A stretch of 64,000 bases of DNA from Calliopum simillimum. Its lineage: Eukaryota > Arthropoda > Insecta > Diptera > Lauxaniidae. Location of the stretch: positions 6,472,001 through 6,536,000 of the forward strand of contig OX638370.1 in NCBI GenBank assembly GCA_951812925.1, given 5' to 3'. The notes under the pieces were generated by a model. That model ran no database searches. It had not been told where the DNA came from and was given only the letters and a program-made list of their open reading frames with translations. Below are positions 34,872-46,816 of this stretch, piece by piece (the stretch's first letter is position 1; every line of letters begins with the position of its first letter). The translations under genes were made by a program, and so were the position numbers.

Positions 34872-37800
34872 CACTTCCACTTCTACTGCTACTTCTACTT
34901 CTACTTCTACTTCTACTTCTACTTCTAATTTTACTACTACTTCTACTTCTACTTCTACTTCTACTTCTACTTCTACTTCTACTTCTTCTTCAACTTCTAT
35001 TTCTACTTCTATTTCTACTTCTACTTCTACTTCTACTTCTACTTCTACTTCTACTTCTACTTCTACTTCTACTTCTACTTCTACTTCTACTTCTACTTCT
35101 ACTTCTACTTCTACTTCTACTTCTACTTCTACTTCTACTTCTACTTCTACTTCTACTTCTACTTCTACTTCTACTTCTACTTCTACTTCTACTTCTACTT
35201 CTACTTCTACTTCTACTTCTACTTCTACTTCTACTTCTACTTCTACTTCTACTTCTACTTCTACTTCTACTTCTACTTCTACTTCTTCTTCTACTTCTAC
35301 TTCTACTTCTACTTCTACTTCTACTTCTACTTCTACTTCTACTTCTACTTCTACTTCTACTTCTTCTTCTACTTCTACTTCTACTTCTACTTCTACTTCT
35401 ACTTCTACTTCTACTTCTACTTCTACTTCTTCTTCTACTTCTACTTCTTCTTCTACTTCTACTTCTACTTCTACTTCTACTTCTACTTCTACTTCTACTT
35501 CTACTTCTACTTCTACTTCTACTTCTACTTCTTCTTCTACTTCTACTTCTACTTCTACTTCTACTTCTACTTCTACTTCTACTTCTACTTCTACTTCTAC
35601 TTTTACTTCTACTTCTACTTCTACTTCTACTTCTACTTCTACTTCTACTTCTACTTCTACTTCTACTTCTACTTCTACTTCTACTTCTACTTCTACTTCT
35701 ACTTCTACTTCTACTTCTACTTCTACTTCTTCTTCTACTTCTACTTCTACTTCTACTTCTACTTCTACTTCTACTTCTACTTCTACTTCTACTTCTACTT
35801 CTACTTCTACTTCTACTTCTACTTCTACTTCTACTTCTACTTCTACTTCTTCTTCTTCTTCTACTTCTACTTCTACTTCTACTTCTACTTCTACTTCTAC
35901 TTCTACTTCTACTTCTACTTCTTCTTCTACTTCTACTTCTACTTCTACTTCTACTTCTACTTCTACTTCTACTTCTACTTCTACTTCTTCTTCTACTTCT
36001 ACTTCTACTTCTACTTCTACTTCTACTTCTACTTCTACTTCTACTTCTACTTCTTCTTCTACTTCTACTTCTACTTCTACTTCTACTTCTACTTCTACTT
36101 CTACTTCTACTTCTACTTCTACTTCTACTTCTTCTTCTACTTCTACTTCTACTTCTACTTCTACTTCTACTTCTACTTCTACTTCTACTTCTACTTCTTC
36201 TTCTACTTCTACTTCTACTTCTACTTCTACTTCTACTTCTACTTCTAATTTTACTACTACTTCTACTTCTACTTCTACTTCTACTTCTACTTCTACTTCT
36301 ACTTCTTCTTCTACTTCTATTTCTACTTCTATTTCTACTTCTACTTCTACTTCTACTTCTACTTCTACTTCTACTTCTACTTCTACTTCTACTTCTACTT
36401 CTACTTCTACTTCTACTTCTACTTCTACTTCTACTTCTACTTCTACTTCTACTTCTACTTCTACTTCTACTTCTACTTCTACTTCACCTTCTACTTCTAC
36501 TTCTACTTCTACTTCTACTTCTACTTCTACTTCTACTTCTACTTCTACTTCTACTTCTACTTCTACTTCTACTTCTACTTCTACTTCTACTTCTACTTCT
36601 ACTTCTACTTCTACTTCTACTTCTACTTCTACTTCTACTTCTACTTCTACTTCTACTTCTACTTCTACTTCTACTTCTACTTCTACTTCTACTTCTACTT
36701 CTACTTCTACTTCTACTTCTACTTCTACTTCTACTTCTACTTCTACTTCTACTTCTACTTCTACTTCTACTTCTTCTTCTACTTCTACTTCTACTTCTAC
36801 TTCTACTTCTACTTCTACTTCTACTTCTACTTCTACTTCTACTTCTACTTCTACTTCTACTTCTACTTCTACTTCTACTTCTACTTCTACTTCTACTTCT
36901 ACTTTTACTTCTACTTCTACTTCTACTTCTACTTCTACTTCTACTTCTACTTCTACTTCTACTTCTACTTCTACTTCTACTTCTACTTCTACTTCTACTT
37001 CTACTTCTACTTCTACTTCTACTTCTACTTCTACTTCTACTTCTACTTCTACTTCTACTTCTACTTCTACTTCTACTTCTACTTCTACTTCTACTTCTAC
37101 TTCTACTTCTACTTCTACTTCTACTTCTACTTCTACTTCTACTTCTACTTCTACTTCTACTTCTACTTCTACATCTACATCTACATCTACATCTACATCT
37201 ACATCTACATCTACATCTACATCTACATCTACATCTACATCTACATCTACATCTACATCTACATCTACATCTACATCTACATCTACATCTACATCTACAT
37301 CTACATCTACATCTACATCTACATCTACATCTACATCTACATCTACATCTACATCTACATCTACATCTACATCTACATCTACATCTACATCTACATCTAC
37401 ATCTACATCTACATCTACATCTACATCTACATCTACATCTACATCTACATCTACATCTACATCTACATCTACATCTACATCTACATCTACATCTACATCT
37501 ACATCTACATCTACATCTACATCTACATCTACATCTACATCTACATCTACATCTACATCTACATCTACATCTACATCTACATCTACATCTACATCTACAT
37601 ATACATCTACATCTACATCTACATCTACATCTACATCTACATCTACATCTACATCTACATCTACATCTACATCTACATCTACATCTACATCTACATCTAC
37701 ATCTACATCTACATCTACATCTACATCTACATCTACATCTACATCTACATCTACATCTACATCTACATCTACATCTACATCTACATCTACATCTACATCT

Positions 37801-38150
37801 ACATCTACATCTACATCTACATCTACATCTACATCTACATCTACATCTACATCTACATCTACATCTACATCTACATCTACATCTACATCTACATCTACAT
37901 CTACATCTACATCTACATCTACATCTACATCTACATCTACATCTACATCTACATCTACATCTACATCTACATCTACATCTACTTCTACTTCTACTTCTAC
38001 TTCTACTTCTACTTCTACTTCTACTTCTACTTCTACTTCTTCTTCTACTTCTACTTCTAGTTCTACTTCTACTTCTACTTCTACTTCTACTTCTACTTCT
38101 ACTTCTACTTCTACTTCTACTTCTACTTCTACTTCTGCTTCTTCTTCTAT
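34872..38150. repeat. 3.3-kb hexanucleotide satellite (ACTTCT)n with an (ACATCT)n block
   Basis: More than 500 hexamers in tandem. The main unit is acttct. Exactly from 37171 to 37980 (135 units) the unit switches to acatct, with a single changed base near 37601, and then returns to acttct. Scattered tct insertions (acttcttcttct) make a higher-order pattern, with successive interruptions roughly 60-80 bp apart between 35.9 and 36.2 kb. The rare variant segment acttctaattttactactac occurs twice (34921 and 36241), exactly 1320 bp apart, so part of the array was duplicated. Open frames of over 1000 codons on both strands (poly-Leu/Leu-His on +, Glu-Val/Asp-Val on -) follow from the lack of stops in this unit and are not taken as genes. 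Confidence 0.95.
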
Positions 38151-40150
38151 TCTTACTTCCATTTCGTCACCTACTTCTACTTTAAATCTAGTTCTACTTC
38201 AACTTAGCATGTACAAAAACTAATTGATAATTCCGTACTTGGCAAACTGTTACAATTCCAAGTAGCTTAGTGAAAATATCAGTTTCACTCTAAAAGAGAG
38301 CACTTTTCTCCCATTTCTCATTTTTTTTCACATTTTTCACAAAAATTTTCTCTTTTCATACACTGATACCAACTGGCTATCTATGTACAATTTACCCATT
38401 CCTAATGCCAAAAGTGCCAAAACATTAATTCTCAGGTGTGCAATTTAGTGTGCGGCCAATTTTTGTACAGCAACAGCGGCGTCAGCTTATGACTTCAAAC
38501 AGTGCGCACACCAACATACCGCTCGCATTGGCTTTTTCATTCCTGCAGCAGTGATTGAGTCCAGGAAATTTCTGTCGAAGTTACAAAACGAAGCGTACGT
38601 TATTTTACATTACGTTACTGCTACAGGAAGCCTTCAGCAGTAAAATGGCGCACACTGTGATGATGATGGCCAATGGTCGTTATGGTCGAATGGTGTTTTG
38701 TAAAAAAAAACAAGAAAATGGAGCTGTGGAAGTGCGCGTTTTGTGCCCTTTAACTTTTATTATTTGGCTGGCGGTGGGCTGATTTGTTTATTTTTTTAGT
38801 TGTTGGTTTTATTGGTGTTATGTTGGTTTCAAAGGACTTCATTGGGTTTTTTTTTGTAAATACTTTTGGCGAGAGTTCAAAGGAAACACATAATTTTTAA
38901 ATGAATGATTTTTATTTAAGTTAAGGGAAAAGAAGCCTGTACTTTTTATTAAGAGCCAGTCAATTAAATAGTTGGTAGAACGTTCCTGAAATCGTATTCG
39001 GACTAAGTGTACCAGAGTTCTTTAAATATTTAGTGAAGTTTTCTTTTCATATTTTCTTTAATAGTAATTTCTTGAATTTTCCATAACCTTAACTTAATTG
39101 TTAACAGTATCAAGAGCAACCATTTAATCGATGATGGATAATTTAAATTTAATGACGCTAATCATTTGGCAAAACCTTTTAACCAAAACGTCCATAACTC
39201 TTTATACACTTTATCATCAACTCACTTGTCCATCCATTCATTTATTAAGCTAACATTTACCCAATTTCCTTGGCAATTCACAAATTAATCTGCTGAAAAT
39301 TTAAATTTCGCCCCTAATTGCCACACTGACACACTGACATTTTGCACCCAATGTCAAAGTGCCGCACAACAGCCATAAAACTCCAAAAACCATGACGTTG
39401 TGCTTAATATCAAAAGCAAAATTGCTATGAAAATTTGGGTATGCGAGAGTTTTCCATTGAAAGTTACAGGCCCAATAGTGCTAAATAAAATTCTCGGAAC
39501 AAAACCAAAAACATTCCATAGAACAGCAGCACAGCATAGTAATAATGTCATCCCCATGCCTGACACAAAATAGACACTATGAGCTTCGCTCTATATACAA
39601 AACTATGTACGAATATATGTATGTATATAATGCAAGACTTTTGTTATTATCAAAATTTGTCCTTCAATGTTAACCCCATACCACAATCACCTAAAGTTCC
39701 ACCCGTCTTCATTCTGCTTTTTAGGGAGCAGTGGAGCCGCCTTTGTCATGTTGTAACAGTTACTTCTTTATCGTTATCTTGATCTAGAAGCAGCAGCAGC
39801 TTGACAACGTTTTGGTGGTTTACTTAGACCCGGTTGAAAAGTTAGCATTGATTTTTTTTTTTTGATTTTTTGACGTCTGCAGCCGTTTTGATAGGTTTTA
39901 TTGAATAACTCCCAAGTGGTACGTTGTACAAAATTAAGCACCCAAATCTCTTTTACAGAAAAATGCCTGAGCTCAAATAGTTTATCAAAAATCTTTCGGT
40001 ACAAGTAATCATTAGTGAGTTATTAGCAAAAAACTAATTTTCGCAACCGTTGACCTTGAATAACTTTTTTTCCTATTTATATTATCGTCCTCGATTTTTG
40101 TTTTTCATATAAAAAATTGCCTATTAAGAAAAAAGTTGGGATATGTACCA
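38151..40150. other. No gene seen between the two satellites
   Basis: Ordinary AT-rich non-coding sequence between the hexamer and pentamer arrays. Open frames of up to about 76 codons show no domains. Confidence 0.5.
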
Positions 40151-40780
40151 GACCAGACCAGACCAGACCAGACCAGACCAGACCAGACCAGACCAGACCA
40201 GACCAGACCAGACCAGACCAGACCAGACCAGACCAGACCAGACCAGACCAGACCAGACCAGACCAGACCAGACCAGACCAGACCAGACCAGACCAGACCA
40301 GACCAGACCAGACCAGACCAGACCAGACCAGACCAGACCAGACCAGACCAGACCAGACCAGACCAGACCAGACCAGACCAGACCAGACCAGACCAGACCA
40401 GACCAGACCAGACCAGACCAGACCAGACCAGACCAGACCAGACCAGACCAGACCAGACCAGACCAGACCAGACCAGACCAGACCAGACCAGACCAGACCA
40501 GACCAGACCAGACCAGACCAGACCAGACCAGACCAGACCAGACCAGACCAGACCAGACCAGACCAGACCAGACCAGACCAGACCAGACCAGACCAGACCA
40601 GACCAGACCAGACCAGACCAGACCAGACCAGACCAGACCAGACCAGACCAGACCAGACCAGACCAGACCAGACCAGACCAGACCAGACCAGACCAGACCA
40701 GACCAGACCAGACCAGACCAGACCAGACCAGACCAGACCAAACCAAACCAAACCAAACCAAACCAAACCAAACCAAACCA
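40151..40780. repeat. Pure pentanucleotide array (GACCA)118(AACCA)8
   Basis: 118 uninterrupted gacca units (40151-40740) are followed by eight aacca units (40741-40780), after one tacca at 40146-40150. I see no base change inside the gacca block. Such purity points to recent expansion or to consensus smoothing in the assembly. Five overlapping open frames arise because the unit has no stop in several frames; they are artefacts. Confidence 0.95.
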
Positions 40781-42539
40781 AATCAGAATAAAAGTATCAA
40801 TCTTGGTGAAATTAATCGCATGTATAACACCGTTTCAAATTATATATAACACTATTACAGATTCTAAAGTGACTGAACTGCGAGAATTTCAGTAATATAT
40901 TTTTTACTGATTAATGACAAATGATTCAGTTTTATTTTTAGTTTTCGCAGGATTTTTGCGCATTCGAGAAGTTTTTAACAAAATAATTAACATTTCTCAA
41001 AGAATTTAAATTCTGAAAAAATTTTCCAAAATGTAAACGCATAACACTTAAGTTATCTAGTACACTTTTTCCTACTGTGTATACAGACAAAATGAGAACT
41101 TGCCCTTAACCCTTGCTTTTTTTGTCGCTTGTCATAGAAATTTGATGGTTTTCTTTGTTTTCACTGGCAAGAACAAAAAAAAAAAAAAAAAAAAAAAATG
41201 GAAGAAAGCACTGACAAAAGAAGTAGAGCAGTAGAATGAAAAGACAATGACAACGAAGGCAACAACAACAACAACGACGACGATGACGAACGTGAATGAA
41301 TCTATTTTTGCTCTATAAAATGTGCGCGGAATTTGGAAAGCAATTAAACGCAGTTGTCATTTACTAACGAAGTGGGCGAGGCGTGATCTGCAAGGTGCTA
41401 CCTGCTTCACACTTTTGTAGATATCTTCATCTACTCAAGAGTATTTTCCTGTGCACCACCAACACCTGACTCTTTTCCTTTTCATTTTATTGCTGGCATA
41501 ATTAAAGGTTTTCTTTTATGTGCTTGCTTGCGTGTATTGTATGCGTGTGTTTCTTGCTCAAATACATACACTCCCTGTTTCCAACCCGCATATTCAGCAC
41601 TGCTGCTGCTGCATACTTTTAGGTGTATGCAGTAACGGAAATTATTACACTTAACAGTTGAACCGACTGATGCGAACGAGAGGAAAATTGAAGCAAATTA
41701 CTTTGCTTTGTTTAATGATGAAACAAGCAAGAAAGCAAGCAAGCAAAAAGTGAGAAATAAGTTGAGTAGAGTGCGGAAGCACAAGAAAACTGAAGGTGAA
41801 AGCAAGCTTGATAGATGTACAAAGGTGCGTTTGTGTGTGTGCTGCTGTGTACGAGAAATGTGAAGGTGATGCCTTAAAGATTTTGTACAGGTGTAAAAAT
41901 GAAAAATTTCTTGCCGTTGAAGTTACAAATTAAAGATGTAGCAGCGCAAATGAAGTAAAATGAAAAAGCTGTTGCTTTTATCTGCATTTTGCTTTTGAGT
42001 ATCTTTTACTCTCTGTCTCTCTATAAGGTTAAGGTCAATTGAAGGTACTTAAAAATAAAGATCTGCATCTGTTGAAAAAAATGTTAATGAAAAAGCGTAT
42101 GGCTTCAAGAGGTAATAAAGTATCGTAAGCGGAGGACGTTTAAAATTTTATGTCTTTAACCAATTAGACAGCATTGTTATTTACTCTTCTGTTTCAACAC
42201 AAAAATTTGTTGAAAGTAGATCAACTTATTTAGATTAAGAACTTTATTTACTTCAATTTTGCTGGTAAACGAAATGGCAGATTTATTGGGATAACAGGAC
42301 TTTAGCATTGAATTATTGGGCAATTGTTGAAACTGTTAAGTTATTAGCTTAGACCAGTACACAGTTTAACACATTTTTAAGGATAACATAGTTATAACAA
42401 ATATGCTAGAAATGCATGTAAAAGTCATACAAATCAAATGGCACTTAAGTACAGGTGTTTATTTTTTGTGGATGAAAAGTGCAAAAGTGCTCCTTTGTCT
42501 TAATTAATTTAAATATTGTAATGAGCATTATTTCACAAA
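40781..42539. other. No gene seen; poly(A) and AAC/GAC runs
   Basis: A poly(A) run lies at 41174-41198, followed by acaacaacaacaacgacgacg at about 41260-41282. The segment 41380-41900 is less AT-rich with CTG and AAGC words. No exon was recognised. Confidence 0.5.
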
Positions 42540-42544
42540 TCCTT

Positions 42545-42860
42545 ATCACTATTGTCTCTATTCTGTTAATGTTCAGTTATCGCTCTGTTAATGCTATGAC
42601 AATGTAAACTTTAGTTTTATTTTCACCTGATGATGTTGAATAAAAATAATTAAAATGTATAAAACCATTTTTTTTTTTTTTAAATTTAAAGCAACATTTT
42701 TAAAATACATAAGATCCTTTCAAGAAGCAATAATTAAATACAAAAATAGAATCCTCATAACTATTTAAAAATATAACTGATAACGTTTTCTGAAAAAATT
42801 TTGACAGTTACGGCTAGCGTTAATTAGTTACTGTTTTATTGGCGCCCAACGTAGGACGTT
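42545..42860 (+). mobile_element. LTR-end plus PBS relic, copy 1
   Basis: Ends with tggcgcccaacgtaggac (42840-42857), matching the tRNA-Lys-type primer-binding site apart from the tail. Upstream are gttgaataaaaat (a possible polyadenylation signal) and aatagaatcctcataac, both repeated in copy 2. The beginning holds ctgttaatg words. No protein-coding part follows, so this is a decayed solo LTR end. Confidence 0.55.
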
Positions 42861-42979
42861 ATCTGTTTTTTCTAACATTTAATGATTTTATTTTCTAATC
42901 ATTTATTGTTCCTTGAAAAGAATTTAAATTTATTTAAACTATTTCTTTTAGTGTTCAATATTTTAAATTTTAACACACG

Positions 42980-43300
42980 GCATTAACAGAGAATCGGCAA
43001 AGTATTAATATAGCATTAACATAGCCTTAACAGAGCAATAATAGAACTTTAGCATAACAATAACAGAACATTAAAAGACGAATAAAAAGCTGCCAGTCCA
43101 GTATTTTCAATCATTTCAATATAAATTTTCTACACTAAGTTGAATAAAAGTATTTTAAACTAATACAACTATTTTTTTTAAATAGAATCCTTTTAAATAT
43201 TTATAGCAAATGACAAAAAGACATTTACGGAGCATTTTCGGTTACTACAGCTGGCGTCAATCTATTACCATTAAATTGGCGCCCAACGTGGGAACGTTTT
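42980..43300 (+). mobile_element. LTR-end plus PBS relic, copy 2
   Basis: Ends with tggcgcccaacgtgggaa (43277-43294), a better match to a tRNA-Lys PBS. Upstream gttgaataaaagt, aatagaatccttttaa and acagctggcgtcaat align with copy 1 at an offset of 437 bp. The early part is a run of ttaacag and ttaacata words. Two LTR ends in tandem with no internal region suggest local duplication or nested insertion of gypsy-like elements. Confidence 0.55.
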
Positions 43301-44410
43301 AAGACGATGATCTTCTATTTAAAACTTTGTACATTGCAATTGACTTGCTGCAGCTTGTTTGAAAAAATCAAGGTTTCATATGCCAAAATACTTACAGAAA
43401 AAAGAACTATGACATCAAAATTTTCAAAATGGTATGACAGACCACAAAAAAGGGTATGGCGTACCACAACGTTAAACGCTGGGTTAAGCAATACAATGTT
43501 CATGCATTACGTTGTACACCTTTAGGTTTCATCTCATTAATGAGTCGTTGAAATAGCTAGAAAATATCTCGTAAACTATCCTCTTAAATTATTTTATCGC
43601 AGTGCTCTTAAAACTGCTTACTTCCCAACTAAAGTGGTACTGTAGTAGTGTGTGGGTTTTTCTTAAACAACTAAAATCTCTTGTGTACTTAAATTTTATT
43701 GCGCCTAAATTTATGCTAACCGCTGCTTATTTATGCAAACAAAGTACCTAACTGACAACCCAAAATAAAAACAAAAATAACGAAAAAGAAACAAAAAAGG
43801 AATATAAAAAACAAAACAAAACGTTAAACTCAAGCAGCATCATTTTGTGAAAAACATAAACTTACTACACTGCAAATAGAGTCATAAAAGACGTAAGATA
43901 AAGAGCAAGGTGCAGTGATAGCGAAATTCTAAGGTGTAAGTGAACGTAAACGAACGTGAGGAAAATATGAGGTGCAAAGGAAAACTGTGGCACTTGAGTG
44001 GGCCAGTTAAAAAAATGAAGAAAAAATCGCAAAGAAGGTGCTACAATTTAACGCGCGCGCTGGCAACCTTTTGTACTTTAAATGTAAACATCAATGGATG
44101 CTGTTGCTGCCTTCGTTCGACTTACAGTTGATTGGACTTGAGAAACCAGCAGCAGCAGCAGCGCTCCATTATGCTTTCACGTTTTGCTGCTTTCAACGCG
44201 TTCCACACGATTTTGTAGCAGCAGCGGCAGTGGCACATGAAAGGTTAATGATGAGAACGACGATGGCGATGAGATCGTGTCAGCAGGGTTACTTCATAAC
44301 CAAGTGATTGGCAAAGGGTAGAGAGGAAAAAAAAAAAAGTAAAAAATTACAAATACACATAACTTGACTGAGCACAGTGTAGCGATATAATGAATTTTTT
44401 TTTATTTAAT
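43301..44410. other. No gene seen; GCA runs at 44149-44163 and 44216-44230
   Basis: AT-rich sequence, with a GC-richer patch (44050-44290) containing short gca/agc runs of opa type. Its open frames are short and show no known domain. Confidence 0.5.
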
Positions 44411-44411
44411 C

Positions 44412-46190
44412 CAACGTGATGAAAAATGTTGCAATCGTTGAGAGATGTTTAAAAATCCGAAAAATGTTGGATAATACAAAAATTGGTGCAAAGTAGAAAA
44501 ATATTGAAAATCTAAAAAAATGTTGCAAAAGTCGAAAAATATGGAAAAATGTTTCAAAAGACAAAGAAATCTGACAAAAGTTGATGATATCAAAACATGT
44601 TGCAAAAGTCGAACAAATGTTGCGAAAGTCGAAAAATGTTCCTAGATTAAAAAATCCTTAAAAAGTTGATGATATCAAAAAATGTTGCAAAGTCGAAATA
44701 TATGGAAAAATCTAAAAAAAATTTCGCAAGGGTCGAAAAAATTGAAGAAAATGTTGATAGTCCCGAAAAATGTTGCAAAAGTCGTAAATGGTCTCAGATG
44801 TGAAAAAATCTGAAAAATGTTGATAATCTCGAAAATGTTGCAAAAGTCGAAAAATATGGAAAAATCTGAAAAATGTTGCAAAATCCGAAAAATTTGAAAA
44901 AAATGCAGCAATGGTCAAAAAAGGTTTCCAGATGTAAAGAAATCTGAAAAACGTTGATAATCTTGAAAAATGTTGCAAAAATCGAAAAATATGGAAAAAT
45001 GTTGCAAAAGTTGGGAAATGTTCTCAATTGTGAAGAAATCTGAAAAATGTTGATAATCTCGAAAAATGTTGCGAAAGTAGAAAAATATGGAAAAGTCTGA
45101 AAAATGTTGCAAAATTCGAGAAATGTCCTCAAATGTGATGAAATCTGAAAAATGTTGATAATTTCAAAAAATGTTGCAGAAGTCGAGAAATGTTCTCAAA
45201 TGTGATGAAATCTGAAAAATGTTGATGATTTCGAAAAATGTTGCAAACGTCGAAAAAAGTTTCTCAGAAACATGAAAAAAGTTGAAAATCTCAAAAAATG
45301 TTGCAAAAATATGGAAAAATCTGAAAAATGTTGCAAAAGTTGAGAAATGTTGATAATTTCGAAAAATGTTGCAAAAGTTGAAAAATATGGACAAATCTGC
45401 AAAATGTTGCAAAAGTTGAGAAATGTTCTCAGATGTGAAGAAATCTGAAAAATGTTGATAATCTCGAAAAATATAGCTAGAGTTGAAAAATATTGAAAAA
45501 TCTAATAAATGTTGCAAAAGTCGAAAAATATGAAAAAATCTGAAAAATGTTGCAAAAGTCGAAAAATGATGCAAAAGTTGAAAAATGTTCTCAGGTATGA
45601 AAAAAGTTGATAGTTCCGTAAAATGTTGAAAAAGTCGACACATGTATCTATAGAGAAATAGAAAAAAAATTTTTTTTCCAATTTTTTTTCTCAGATGTCA
45701 ATAATTTCGGAAAATGCAAACGATAGAAAAATCTGAAAAAATGTTGCAAACGTCGAAAAATGTTTTGAGATGTGAAGAAACCTGACAAATGTTAGTAATG
45801 TCGAGAAATGTTGCAAAAGATGGAAAAATCTGAAAAAATACTGCAAAGGTCAAAAAAAGATCTCAGATGATGTAAAGAAATCTGAAAAAGGTTGATAATT
45901 TCGAAAAAGGTTGCAGAGATTAAAAATATGAGTAAATATGAAAAATGTTGCCAAAGTCGGAAATTGTTCTAAGATTTGAGAAACTGAAGGATGTTGATAA
46001 TTTCGCAGAGGCTTGCAAAGCCGAAATATAAAGAATGCTGATAAATTTAAAAAATATTGTATCATGTTGCCAAAGTCGATGAATTGCGATGAAATGGAGA
46101 AATGTTGCTATTATCAAAAATTTTTGCAAGTATTCGAAAGTAAAAAAGTTACTGAAAAAGTCGAAAAATATTGAGAAATTCGAAAATGTA
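44412..46190. repeat. 1.8-kb array of 19-bp minisatellite (purine-rich on +)
   Basis: The unit is approximately aaaaatgttgcaaaagtcg (19 bp). Variants such as gaaaaatatggaaaaatctg and gaaaaatgttgataatctc recur in a regular order, giving a higher-order unit of roughly 100-130 bp (for example around 44811, 44941, 45037, 45142 and 45446). Similarity decays to the right after 45.65 kb. The Phe-rich open frames on the - strand are translations of this unit. Confidence 0.9.
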
Positions 46191-46388
46191 AGCTCAGACC
46201 TACGGAAATTCCATTTTGCATAGATTTCTTTCATGTTCACCTACTTAAAAAAATATTTTAATATTTTGTTTCGGAATCTGCTGATTTCTTTTGCACTGTA
46301 TATTTATAACTTTGAGTTGAAAGCTTTAAGGAGTCAGCTCATGAGAACCACCCACTCTCGCCTTTTTCATTCTTTTACAAGTAAAGCC

Positions 46389-46816
46389 CTGAACACATTC
46401 GATGCGAGCTGCGAGTGCGAGAGAAGATAGCTTTTGCTCAAATGATTTTTTGAGCTTTTTCTCGTGCGTGAAAACACAATCAACTCGTTGCGAGTAAATT
46501 TTGTTTATGAAAATTGAAAACAAATGAAAACAAAAAACAAATAAAAAAAACGTATTTGTTTTCAAAATTATTTAAACTTCAAATTTAAATTAAAAAATTC
46601 AGCTGAAAACAATTTATTTAAATTTTTGTGTTTGGTCTTGTTCTTCTTTTTTAAAAATCGCAAGAAAAATAGAATCAATTTTATCGCACTGCGAGAGCTT
46701 TTTTAAATGACGTTTAATGAAAGCTTAATTTTTCATCTTACTCTAACATATAGAGAAAATCGTGCTATCTTGGTCGGGTTTCTCTCGCACTCGCAGCTCG
46801 CACCGAATGTGTTCAG
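46389..46816. mobile_element. 428-bp MITE with ~37-bp terminal inverted repeats
   Basis: The left terminus ctgaacacattcgatgcgag, continuing ctgcgagtgcgagagaa, is mirrored by the right terminus ttctctcgcactcgcag, continuing ctcgcaccgaatgtgttcag, with one mismatch in about 37 bp. The interior is AT-rich and non-coding. Further gctcaaa/tttgagc and cgttgcgag words lie sub-terminally. No obvious target duplication was seen. Confidence 0.75.

Noticed and set aside
34763..38185. 1140-codon open frame (poly-Leu, Leu-His) and the 1097-codon Glu-Val/Asp-Val frame on the other strand
   Set aside because: They arise because the ACTTCT/ACATCT hexamers lack stop codons in these frames. There is no non-repeat coding part and no splice or promoter signal.
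40151..40780. Similarity of the pentamer (TGGTC / TGGTT on -) to the insect telomere repeat TTAGG
   Set aside because: The unit differs from TTAGG, Diptera generally lack that repeat, and the array is internal with ordinary sequence on both sides.
40077..40895. Several overlapping open frames of 215-250 codons on both strands
   Set aside because: They are translations of the GACCA/AACCA pentamer in different frames; a real gene would not be open in so many frames at once.
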